Source: Flavisolibacter tropicus (GTDB lineage Bacteria > Bacteroidota > Bacteroidia > Chitinophagales > Chitinophagaceae). Taken from it: 64,000 bases of DNA. The DNA lies in the NCBI RefSeq assembly GCF_001644645.1, contig NZ_CP011390.1, positions 5,163,501 to 5,227,500 on the forward strand, in the 5' to 3' direction. Below are positions 43,374 to 50,520 of this stretch, in pieces. Each line of letters opens with the position of its first letter. Positions within the stretch are counted from its first letter, which is position 1. A model generated the notes under the pieces. That model was not told where the DNA came from and did no database searches. It saw only the letters and a list, made by a program, of their open reading frames with translations. The translations under genes were made by a program, and so were the position numbers.

Positions 43374-44270
43374 ATGGCCATCGCACATCCAATTATTCAA
43401 CCCTTCCTCGATTATCTCAAATTCGAGAAGCGATTCTCGCAGCACACTATCCTTGCGTATGAGAATGATCTCACCGCTTTTTGGGACTTTATCATTACCC
43501 AGTATGGTGAGCTGAAGCTATCTGAAATCTCCCATTTATATATACGTACCTGGTTAGCGTCTTTAAAAGATGCGGGCCTAACGGCCAAAAGTATCAATCG
43601 CAAGATATCTACCCTCAAGTCCTATTTTAAGTATAACATGAAAGTAGGCGAGGTGGAGCAGTCGCCTATGGTGAAGATCATTGCGCCTAAGAACGAAAAG
43701 CGGTTACCTCAATTTGTGGCCGACAAGGATATAAATACGCTATTCCAGCATGTGGAGTTTCCTGACAACTGGCAGGGAAAAACTGAATACCTACTACTCT
43801 CTATCTTTTACCAAACCGGGATGCGCTTAAGCGAGTTGATCAACTTAAAAGAGTCAAGTATTTCTTATTATAATCAAACCATACGGGTTTTAGGAAAAGG
43901 CAGTAAAGAAAGGGTGCTTCCCGTAAGTGGTGAATTGCTGGCACTGATAAAGTCATATTGTGCTGAAAAAGTGGCTTTGGATAAGGGCAATACTGAGAAC
44001 TTGTTAGTTACGGAGAAAGGAAAACCGCTGGCACCTCGGCAGGTTTATAGCATGGTGAAAAAATATTTAAGCCAAGTCACCACTATAGAAAAGAGAAGCC
44101 CGCACGTGCTGCGCCATACATTTGCTACCCATTTAGTCAACAATGGCGCTGATTTAAATGCTATAAAAGAGATGCTGGGACACAGCAGTTTAGCCGCCAC
44201 ACAGGTATACACCCACAATACCATTGAAAAGCTGAAGAATATACATCAAAAAGCACATCCAAAGGCTTAA
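43374..44270 (+). CDS. xerC: Tyrosine recombinase XerC-type
   Basis: A 298-residue site-specific recombinase. The N-terminal SAM-like DNA-binding domain covers about 5-90. The catalytic set is R151 (TGMRLSELINL), K175 (LGKGSKER), H244 and R247 (SPHVLRHTFATHL), H270 (LGHSS) and Y279 (QVYTHNT). Xer recombinases resolve chromosome dimers at dif. The place between rpsU and hpf is the standard Bacteroidota locus, which supports the housekeeping role rather than a phage integrase. Confidence 0.93.
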   Translation: MAIAHPIIQPFLDYLKFEKRFSQHTILAYENDLTAFWDFIITQYGELKLSEISHLYIRTWLASLKDAGLTAKSINRKISTLKSYFKYNMKVGEVEQSPMVKIIAPKNEKRLPQFVADKDINTLFQHVEFPDNWQGKTEYLLLSIFYQTGMRLSELINLKESSISYYNQTIRVLGKGSKERVLPVSGELLALIKSYCAEKVALDKGNTENLLVTEKGKPLAPRQVYSMVKKYLSQVTTIEKRSPHVLRHTFATHLVNNGADLNAIKEMLGHSSLAATQVYTHNTIEKLKNIHQKAHPKA

Positions 44271-44403
44271 AATTATTTTCCACATTTCACATTTTTCTGC
44301 GTATTTCTTTTTGTGAGTAGAAGAGCTATTACTAACTTCATAGGGAGTCCTATGGACACACCCTTAACATTGAAGCTCTTTATTTATTGTTTCACGATTT
44401 AAA

Positions 44404-44712
44404 ATGAATTCTATGAACGTTCACATTCAAACAGTTCACTTTGATGCTGACAGCAAGTTAATAGCCCATGTAGAAGAAAAATTGGCAAAATTGACGCAAT
44501 TTCATGATCGTATCATCAAAGTAGACGTGTTTTTAAAACTGGATAACGTAGTACACACCATTAAAGACAAAATCGCTGAAATTAGAGTGCATGTGCCCAG
44601 AGCCGACTTTTTCGTGAAATCTACTAGCAAATCATTTGAAGTTTCTTTCGACGAAGCCTTCGAATCACTTGTGAATCAAATCAAGCGTAAAAAAGAAAAG
44701 CTTGCCGCATAA
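44404..44712 (+). CDS. hpf: Ribosome hibernation-promoting factor HPF/RaiA
   Basis: A 99-102-residue short-form HPF/YfiA protein, either from the ATG at 44404 or the one at 44413 (MNVHIQTVHFDAD). It has the usual strand-helix-strand layout with AHVEEKLAKLTQFHDRIIKV and VHVPRADFFVKSTSKSF, and a basic C-terminal helix (NQIKRKKEKL). It binds the 30S decoding region and silences ribosomes in slow growth. Last gene of the rpsU cluster, followed directly by a terminator. Confidence 0.92.
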   Translation: MNSMNVHIQTVHFDADSKLIAHVEEKLAKLTQFHDRIIKVDVFLKLDNVVHTIKDKIAEIRVHVPRADFFVKSTSKSFEVSFDEAFESLVNQIKRKKEKLAA

Positions 44713-44718
44713 TACTTC

Positions 44719-44744
44719 AAGACCTCCTTCGGGAGGTCTTTTTA
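44719..44744 (+). terminator. Intrinsic terminator of hpf
   Basis: AAGACCTCC (44719-44727) and GGAGGTCTT (44732-44740) closed by a TTCG tetraloop, followed by a T-run. Confidence 0.9.
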
Positions 44745-45086
44745 TTTATACCCATACCATTTCCTCAATAATTTATTTCTGCCAACTGATTTATAAATTA
44801 AGCATCCTTACGGCTAGGCTACATAAATTGCTTTTTATGCCAACAAATTGGAATCTAGGATGATAACCTATAAAGGTTAAGGTTACCCGCCAGGAAATGA
44901 ATTGATATATTATATCTCTCGTTTCATTTTAGATCTACATCTAATATTAATGCTAGTTGTTTCCGTATCCATTGATGCTAAATGCATCTTCAATTTTCTT
45001 TATCACTAAAAGCAATGGCGCAGCCAAACCTTCCCAATTTCTAATCTTATGTCCGTAGCCTGTTTTCAGCTTGGTCTTGTTCCGGT

Positions 45087-45132
45087 TTTGTTTTACTCAA
45101 CTCCGTAAGGTTACGGAGTTGAGTAAAACAAA
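45087..45132. repeat. 22-base near-perfect inverted repeat
   Basis: Arms 45087-45108 and 45111-45132 are exact reverse complements, separated by GG. The core reads ACTCAACTCCGTAA and its complement. It stands about 360 bases past the hpf terminator, with no T-run. Confidence 0.9.
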
Positions 45133-45553
45133 TTCAGAATGAAGCCAAAGTAATTTCAGATTGGTACCGAACTAAGAAAGTACAATAGAGGAGGAGTATC
45201 CTTACGAAAGTATTTGGTTAGATGAGAAATAGGCTATCGTATAGGAGATGTTTGTTACATCTATCCAACTCAATATTCAGGGATCGCCCTGGTCGACTTT
45301 TTTAATAGCAAGGTGTACAAGCCGCCATCTATTCGAAGGGACGCTTCATTTAAAAAAGTTGGTACAAAAGAGTGCGTTTAATGAGAGGTAGTAGTCCGGT
45401 TATCTTTCATTTATGCATTGTAGCAACCATCTATTTAAAAATTTTTTTAAGAAATTGAATGCGTGGAAATTAGAAGAATCAAGGGTTTTAGAAAAAATGA
45501 AAAAAAAACTTGCTGAAAAGTTTTGAAAATTTTTTTCAATTGCAGAATTCCTT

Positions 45554-45561
45554 TACTTTTG
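45554..45561 (+). promoter_or_regulatory. TAnnTTTG -7 element of tRNA array
   Basis: TACTTTTG, about 44 bases before the first tRNA, preceded by A/T-runs. No -33 TTG at standard spacing. Confidence 0.55.
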
Positions 45562-45604
45562 CCTTCCCAAAAACAAGGGGTAGTTCTTTAACAACACAAA
45601 AAAT

Positions 45605-45677
45605 GCCACTTTAGCTCAGCTGGTAGAGCAACTGATTTGTAATCAGTAGGTCGTTGGTTCGATTCCGACAAGTGGCT
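45605..45677 (+). tRNA. tRNA-Thr (anticodon TGT)
   Basis: 73 bases with 7-base acceptor stem GCCACTT/AAGTGGC, D-arm TAGCTCAGCTGGTAGAGCA, anticodon loop TTTGTAA (TGT) and T-loop GGTTCGATTCC. Discriminator T; CCA is not encoded. Confidence 0.97.
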
Positions 45678-45713
45678 CAATACTGGCGCATATGGTGGAA
45701 ACGCCATTCAGTA

Positions 45714-45795
45714 GGGCAGGTTCCAGAGCGGCCAAATGGGGCGGACTGTAAATCCGCTGTCTTCGACTTCAGTGGTTCGAATCCACTCCTGCCCA
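45714..45795 (+). tRNA. tRNA-Tyr (anticodon GTA)
   Basis: 82 bases with acceptor GGGCAGG/CCTGCCC, anticodon loop CTGTAAA (GTA), the long variable arm expected of bacterial tRNA-Tyr, and T-loop GGTTCGAATCC. Discriminator A. Confidence 0.97.
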
Positions 45796-45844
45796 CTAGT
45801 TCTTTACATTATTAGTTATTAATTGATAATTAATAATTGAACAA

Positions 45845-45917
45845 GCGGGAGTAGCTCATTTGGTAGAGCGATAGCCTTCCAAGCTATAGGTGGCGAGTTC
45901 GAGCCTCGTCTCCCGCT
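45845..45917 (+). tRNA. tRNA-Gly (anticodon TCC)
   Basis: 73 bases with acceptor GCGGGAG/CTCCCGC, anticodon stem ATAGC/GCTAT around CTTCCAA (TCC) and T-loop AGTTCGAGCCT. Discriminator T. Confidence 0.97.
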
Positions 45918-45940
45918 CTTTTGAGTTGTCGGATTGAATG

Positions 45941-45998
45941 ATGACAGATGACAGAACGTTGCCACTGTCAACCTATAGCGGTCAACTGTCAGCTGACA
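45941..45998. repeat. TGACAG-rich block inside the tRNA array
   Basis: ATGACAGATGACAG faces CTGTCAACC and CAACTGTCAGCTGACA, placing a fold-back repeat in the spacer between tRNA-Gly and tRNA-Thr(GGT). Same type as 4141-4236. Confidence 0.65.
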
Positions 45999-46001
45999 CA
46001 A

Positions 46002-46073
<72 letters not shown>

Positions 46074-46205
46074 CAAAAAACATTAAATAGGTTTACTACT
46101 TGATGTTATAGAAAGGACCAAAAACATGAAGTAAGAGTTGCTAGCAATGGCAATTCTCTTTTTTCATAAAGAATAACCTTCAACCAGCCTTGGCAGGGTG
46201 GAGGA

Positions 46206-46213
46206 TAAATTTG
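46206..46213 (+). promoter_or_regulatory. TAnnTTTG -7 element before tuf
   Basis: TAAATTTG, 44 bases before the tuf ATG. tuf may therefore have its own start in addition to read-through from the tRNAs. Confidence 0.45.
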
Positions 46214-46256
46214 CGATAATAAATATTTAAGAACTCCACAACTAAAAACGATAAAG

Positions 46257-47444
46257 ATGGCAAAAGAGAATTTTAAGCGGGATAAACCGCACGTTAACGT
46301 TGGTACCATCGGTCACGTAGACCACGGTAAAACCACTTTGACCGCTGCTATCACTACCATTCTGTCTCAGAAAGGTTTAGCAGAGGCTAAGAAGTACGAT
46401 GAAATTGATGGTGCTCCTGAAGAAAAAGAAAGAGGTATTACCATTAATACAGCTCACGTTGAGTATCAGACGGCTAACCGTCACTACGCTCACGTTGACT
46501 GTCCTGGTCACGCTGACTACGTAAAAAACATGATTACCGGTGCTGCGCAAATGGACGGTGCTATCTTAGTTGTGGCTGCTACAGATGGTCCTATGCCTCA
46601 GACAAAAGAGCACATTCTTTTGGCTCGTCAGGTAGGCGTACCTCGTATCGTTGTTTTCATGAACAAAGTTGACTTAGTTGACGATCCAGAATTGTTAGAG
46701 CTTGTAGAAATGGAAATCCGTGACTTGTTAAGCTCTTACGGTTTTGACGGTGACAATACTCCAATCATCCAAGGTTCTGCTACTGGCGCTTTAGCTGGTG
46801 ATGCAAAATGGGTTGCTAAGGTTGAAGAGTTGATGGACGCTGTAGATACTTACATTCCATTGCCTCCTCGTCCAGTTGATCTTCCATTCTTGATGTCAGT
46901 TGAAGACGTATTCTCTATCACTGGTCGTGGTACTGTTGCTACTGGCCGTATTGAAAGAGGTCGTATTAAAGTAGGTGAGCCTGTTGAGATCGTAGGTTTG
47001 ATGGATGCTCCTTTAACTTCTACTTGTACAGGTGTGGAAATGTTCCGCAAACTATTAGATGAAGGTGAAGCTGGTGATAACGCAGGTCTGTTATTACGTG
47101 GTATCGATAAAACTCAGATCCGTCGCGGTATGGTTATCGTGAAGCCTGGTTCTATCACTCCTCACACTGAATTCAAAGGTGAAGTATACGTACTGAGCAA
47201 AGAAGAAGGTGGTCGTCACACTCCATTCTTTAACAAATACCGTCCTCAGTTCTATTTCCGTACAACTGACGTAACTGGTGAGTGCGTATTGCCAGAAGGT
47301 ACTGAAATGGTAATGCCTGGTGATAACACTAGCTTAACTGTAAAACTGATCCAACCAATCGCCATGGAGAAAGGTTTGAAATTCGCTATCCGTGAAGGTG
47401 GTCGTACAGTAGGTGCTGGTCAGGTTACTGAAATCTTAAAATAA
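46257..47444 (+). CDS. tuf: Elongation factor Tu
   Basis: A 395-residue GTPase that delivers aminoacyl-tRNA to the ribosome. G1 is G19HVDHGKT26, G3 is D81CPGH85 and G4 is N136KVD139. The effector segment [15 protein letters not shown] near 58-72 and the C-terminal [15 protein letters not shown] are near-universal. Codon use is strongly biased compared with neighbours, as expected of a highly expressed gene. Downstream come trpT, secE and nusG. Confidence 0.99.
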   Translation: MAKENFKRDKPHVNVGTIGHVDHGKTTLTAAITTILSQKGLAEAKKYDEIDGAPEEKERGITINTAHVEYQTANRHYAHVDCPGHADYVKNMITGAAQMDGAILVVAATDGPMPQTKEHILLARQVGVPRIVVFMNKVDLVDDPELLELVEMEIRDLLSSYGFDGDNTPIIQGSATGALAGDAKWVAKVEELMDAVDTYIPLPPRPVDLPFLMSVEDVFSITGRGTVATGRIERGRIKVGEPVEIVGLMDAPLTSTCTGVEMFRKLLDEGEAGDNAGLLLRGIDKTQIRRGMVIVKPGSITPHTEFKGEVYVLSKEEGGRHTPFFNKYRPQFYFRTTDVTGECVLPEGTEMVMPGDNTSLTVKLIQPIAMEKGLKFAIREGGRTVGAGQVTEILK

Positions 47445-47496
47445 GCTTTAAGCTCTAGCTTTTAGCTTTAAGCCGAAAGGCGTTGCAAAAGATTCC

Positions 47497-47504
47497 TATA
47501 TTTG
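47497..47504 (+). promoter_or_regulatory. TAnnTTTG -7 element between tuf and trpT
   Basis: TATATTTG, 53 bases after the tuf stop and 54 before tRNA-Trp. Would start a transcript just before the hairpin at 47517-47550. Confidence 0.45.
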
Positions 47505-47516
47505 CAAAATAACTCT

Positions 47517-47550
47517 AAAAGCTATTCTGCCTCCAAGCAGGATAGCTTTT
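47517..47550 (+). terminator. Hairpin between tuf and tRNA-Trp
   Basis: AAAAGCTATTCTGC (47517-47530) pairs with GCAGGATAGCTTTT (47537-47550) with one G-U pair and loop CTCCAA. The U-run is only the four T's of the stem, so it may be a leaky terminator or a processing site for the tRNA. Confidence 0.6.
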
Positions 47551-47557
47551 AACTTCT

Positions 47558-47628
47558 ACGGGTGTAGTTCAATGGCAGAATAGCGGTCTCCAAAACCGTT
47601 GATGGGAGTTCGAATCTCTCCACCCGTG
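47558..47628 (+). tRNA. trpT: tRNA-Trp (anticodon CCA)
   Basis: 71 bases with acceptor ACGGGTG/CACCCGT, anticodon loop CTCCAAA (CCA) and T-loop AGTTCGAATCT. Discriminator G. The tuf-trpT-secE-nusG order is the common bacterial one. Confidence 0.97.
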
Positions 47629-47710
47629 CTAAATGATTTGATATTTTAAATTTGAGGTCTTAAATTGCTAACACAATTTCAAATATCAAACTTCAAATCT
47701 CATATTCTAT

Positions 47711-47902
47711 ATGAACAAAATTTCTAACTACTTCAGCGATTCTATTAAAGAATTGACAGAAAAAGTGACCTGGCCTACATGGACACAGTTGCAACAATCT
47801 ACGATGATTGTTCTGGGTGCTACCTTGGTTACCACTGCTATTGTAGGTTTAATGGATTTCGTGGCTGCAGGTGGCTTGAATTTTATTTACAAATTGTTCT
47901 AA
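47711..47902 (+). CDS. secE: Preprotein translocase subunit SecE
   Basis: A 63-residue single-span SecE, the short form. ELTEKVTWPTWTQLQQST near 14-31 is the conserved amphipathic segment before the membrane helix at about 32-58. It clamps SecY in the SecYEG channel. nusG begins 3 bases after the stop, so the two are translationally close. Confidence 0.95.
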   Translation: MNKISNYFSDSIKELTEKVTWPTWTQLQQSTMIVLGATLVTTAIVGLMDFVAAGGLNFIYKLF

Positions 47903-47905
47903 TTG

Positions 47906-48487
47906 ATGGAGTCAACTACACAAAATACACAGTCACAACAGCAAGAGACCAAATGGTATGTACTACGTGTGGTTAGTGGCAAAGAGCGTAAGGTAAAAGA
48001 ATACTTAGATAAAGAAGTATCAAGAGGGGGCTGGGACAATATCGTTAAACAGGTATTTCTTCCAGTAGAGAAAGTGTATAAAGTGCAGAATGGTAAAAAA
48101 GTAATGCGTGAGCGCAACTATTATCCTGGTTATGTGATGATAGAAGTGGCTGACGGTAAATTAAACGACGATTTAAGAGATACTATTAAAAATACCTCTA
48201 ACGTTATTCACTTCTTAGGTAAAGACAATCCAATTGCTTTACGTAAAGCTGAAGTAAATAAAATGTTGGGTAAGATGGATGAAATGGCTGAAGCGGGTGG
48301 CTTGAGCATGAGTGAGCCTTTCATTGTTGGTGAAACGATCAAGATCATCGAAGGTCCTTTCAACGATTTTAATGGTGTAATTGAAGAAGTTAATGACGAG
48401 AAGAAGAAATTGAAAGTAACTGTAAAAATCTTTGGTCGCTCTACACCTGTTGAGCTAAACTACATGCAGGTTGAAAAGTTGAGTTAA
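47906..48487 (+). CDS. nusG: Transcription termination/antitermination factor NusG
   Basis: About 193 residues from the ATG at 47906 (a TTG just before it is not needed). The NGN domain spans about 12-115 (KWYVLRVVSGKERKVKEYL, then YYPGYVMIEV). The C-terminal KOW domain contains VGETIKIIEGPFNDFNGVIE and ends in VELNYMQVEKL. It binds RNA polymerase and couples it to Rho or the ribosome. Unlike the usual order, rplK does not follow; a strong terminator does. Confidence 0.97.
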   Translation: MESTTQNTQSQQQETKWYVLRVVSGKERKVKEYLDKEVSRGGWDNIVKQVFLPVEKVYKVQNGKKVMRERNYYPGYVMIEVADGKLNDDLRDTIKNTSNVIHFLGKDNPIALRKAEVNKMLGKMDEMAEAGGLSMSEPFIVGETIKIIEGPFNDFNGVIEEVNDEKKKLKVTVKIFGRSTPVELNYMQVEKLS

Positions 48488-48505
48488 TTACAAAATATTT
48501 CATAG

Positions 48506-48539
48506 AAAGCCATCCTACTTTTGGATGGCTTTTTTTTTT
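48506..48539 (+). terminator. Intrinsic terminator of secE-nusG
   Basis: AAAGCCATCC (48506-48515) and GGATGGCTTT (48523-48532) with a 7-base loop and ten T's (48530-48539). One of the clearest terminators in the window. Confidence 0.95.
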
Positions 48540-48545
48540 CGTACT

Positions 48546-50381
48546 ATGTTAAGCAGAGTTAGATTCTTATTGGGCTATTTATCTATTTGGGTAATACTAT
48601 TCGAGTTATTTCGACTACTATTTCTGCTTTACCATTTTGATGCTGCTCATCAATTGTCGTTTTCTACCCTCATTCAAACTTTTTGGTATGGATTACGAAT
48701 GGATTTGTCTACGGCAGCCTATGTTACTTTGCCCGTTTGTCTATTTGTACTTATAAGTCTCTTTGTTCCTTTTTTTAGGAAAAGGTCTCTTTACTTTATA
48801 TATACAGCTATTGTGCTGCTGTTAACTGTATTAATAGTTACAGCCGACCTAGAGGTTTATAAGCAGTGGGCATTCCGTATTGATGCAACTCCTTTAAAAT
48901 ATCTCAATTCACCAAAAGAGGCGTGGGCATCAATCAGCCACTTGCCTGTATTCTGGATTCTGCTGGCAGTGACCATTTTTTATGTGCTTTTATTAGCTGC
49001 ATTCAAAAAAGGTATCGCCCGACTTATCTACCTCTTAAGTAAGCCAATTCATTGGGGAGTTGGGGTACTGTCAGTTAGTATGTTTTCGGTTTTAATGATT
49101 GTTGCTTTACGTGGTGGACTACAATTAGCTCCTTTAAACCAAAGTACAGTTTACTTCAGTACAAACAATTTTGCTAATCAGGCTGCTATTAATGCTTCCT
49201 GGAATTTCCTGCATGGTGTTATGAATCAATCAGGAGTGAATCGGAATCCGTATAATTATTTCTCGTCAGAAAAAGCAAAGCGAACTGTAGATAGTCTATT
49301 TAAGACATCCGGAACAACACCAGCACTACTAAATACTACAACACCCAATATTATTCTGATCATCTGGGAGAGCTTTACAGAAAAAGCTACTCACCTTGCT
49401 ATTGATGGTACAGAAGTAACACCCGGCTTTAATCAGCTAAAGAAAGAGGGACTATATTTTAGCCAGTTATATGCAAGTGGAGATAGAACTGATAAAGGAC
49501 TTGCAGCTGTACTAAGTGGTTATCCAGCTTTGCCAAACGCCTCTATTATCCGAACACCCAATAAGGCAGCCAAGCTGGCTGTTTTACCAACTCTATTAAA
49601 AGAAAGAAACTACCAGATTCCTTTCTTTTATGGGGGAGAACCTGAGTTTGCCAATATCAAATCATACTTATTACATGGGAACTTTAATCCCTTGGTAGAT
49701 GTTAGCGATTTTGATAAAAAAGATCAGAATTCAAAATGGGGTGCACATGATGGCGTGGTGGCTAATCGCATGTTACAATATGTAAACAGCGTTAAAGCAC
49801 CATTTTTTGCTACCTGGCTTACTTTAAGTAGTCATGAACCCTTTGAAGTACCAGAAACACCAGCCTTTAAAGGCAATGATAATACATCAAAATTCCTCAA
49901 TTCATTACACTATACCGATCGGGTACTTAGTGATTTTATAGAAAAAGCGAAACAGCAGCCCTGGTGGAAAAATACACTTGTAGTTGTTATTGCCGATCAT
50001 GGGCACCCACTTCCGGAGACGCCCCATCGGATTAATAACTTTAAAATTCCCATGTTGTGGTTAGGTGGAGCATTGAAAGCCTCAGGTACGGTTCATGATA
50101 AGGTTATGAACCAAACAGACTTGGCAGCTACCTTATCGGCTCAATTAGGAATAACAAATGCATCATTTCCTTTTAGTAAAAATAGTTTTGATACTACTTC
50201 AAAGCCTTGGAGCTTCTTTTCTTTCAATAATGGCTTTGGCTGGGTAACACCTACAGGTTATGTTCTTTATGACCATGTAGGTAAACAAGTAATTGAAAAA
50301 GGAGGGCAGATGGATACTACAAGTATAGATGATGGAAAGGCCTTACAGCAATTTATATATTCTGATTACATCAATAAATAG
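48546..50381 (+). CDS. LTA-synthase-like membrane sulfatase
   Basis: About 611 residues. The ATG at 48546 (MLSRVRFLLGYL) is chosen because the ATG at 48525 lies inside the nusG terminator stem. Five membrane helices fill about 1-200. The extracytoplasmic sulfatase-fold domain starts near 260 with NIILIIWESF, where the Glu is a metal ligand; the nucleophile is T315 in SGDRTDKGLAAVLSGYPALP and IADHGHPLPE gives the later Asp/His ligands. Gram-negative members transfer phosphoglycerol or phosphoethanolamine-type groups to envelope glycans or lipids; the acceptor here is unknown. Confidence 0.9.
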   Translation: MLSRVRFLLGYLSIWVILFELFRLLFLLYHFDAAHQLSFSTLIQTFWYGLRMDLSTAAYVTLPVCLFVLISLFVPFFRKRSLYFIYTAIVLLLTVLIVTADLEVYKQWAFRIDATPLKYLNSPKEAWASISHLPVFWILLAVTIFYVLLLAAFKKGIARLIYLLSKPIHWGVGVLSVSMFSVLMIVALRGGLQLAPLNQSTVYFSTNNFANQAAINASWNFLHGVMNQSGVNRNPYNYFSSEKAKRTVDSLFKTSGTTPALLNTTTPNIILIIWESFTEKATHLAIDGTEVTPGFNQLKKEGLYFSQLYASGDRTDKGLAAVLSGYPALPNASIIRTPNKAAKLAVLPTLLKERNYQIPFFYGGEPEFANIKSYLLHGNFNPLVDVSDFDKKDQNSKWGAHDGVVANRMLQYVNSVKAPFFATWLTLSSHEPFEVPETPAFKGNDNTSKFLNSLHYTDRVLSDFIEKAKQQPWWKNTLVVVIADHGHPLPETPHRINNFKIPMLWLGGALKASGTVHDKVMNQTDLAATLSAQLGITNASFPFSKNSFDTTSKPWSFFSFNNGFGWVTPTGYVLYDHVGKQVIEKGGQMDTTSIDDGKALQQFIYSDYINK

Positions 50382-50520
50382 CTCCCAATTACGGAAAGTG
50401 GATTGATTTACTCAATTCATACTTGAAAAACTACAATTCATCGGTGTAATAGATGAAAACAGATGCTTAAGTGACAACTTCGCGACTATTTAGCCTTTTA
50501 TCAGGCGGCATCTATATCTG

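Larger units (their letters stand above)
44713..45604. other. Long non-coding region before the tRNA array
   Basis: 892 bases without a supported gene. It contains the hpf terminator, a 22-base near-perfect palindrome (45087-45132) and, in its last 150 bases, A- and T-runs typical of a strong stable-RNA promoter ending in TACTTTTG at 45554-45561. Confidence 0.6.

Noticed and set aside
43374..44270. Prophage or integron integrase
   Set aside because: The recombinase lies in the conserved rpsU-xerC-hpf order with no phage genes, att sites or cassettes nearby, which fits housekeeping XerC.
48525..48545. Earlier ATG for the LTA-synthase-like gene at 48525
   Set aside because: That ATG lies within the nusG terminator stem and adds a poly-Phe leader read from the T-run; 48546 is more credible.
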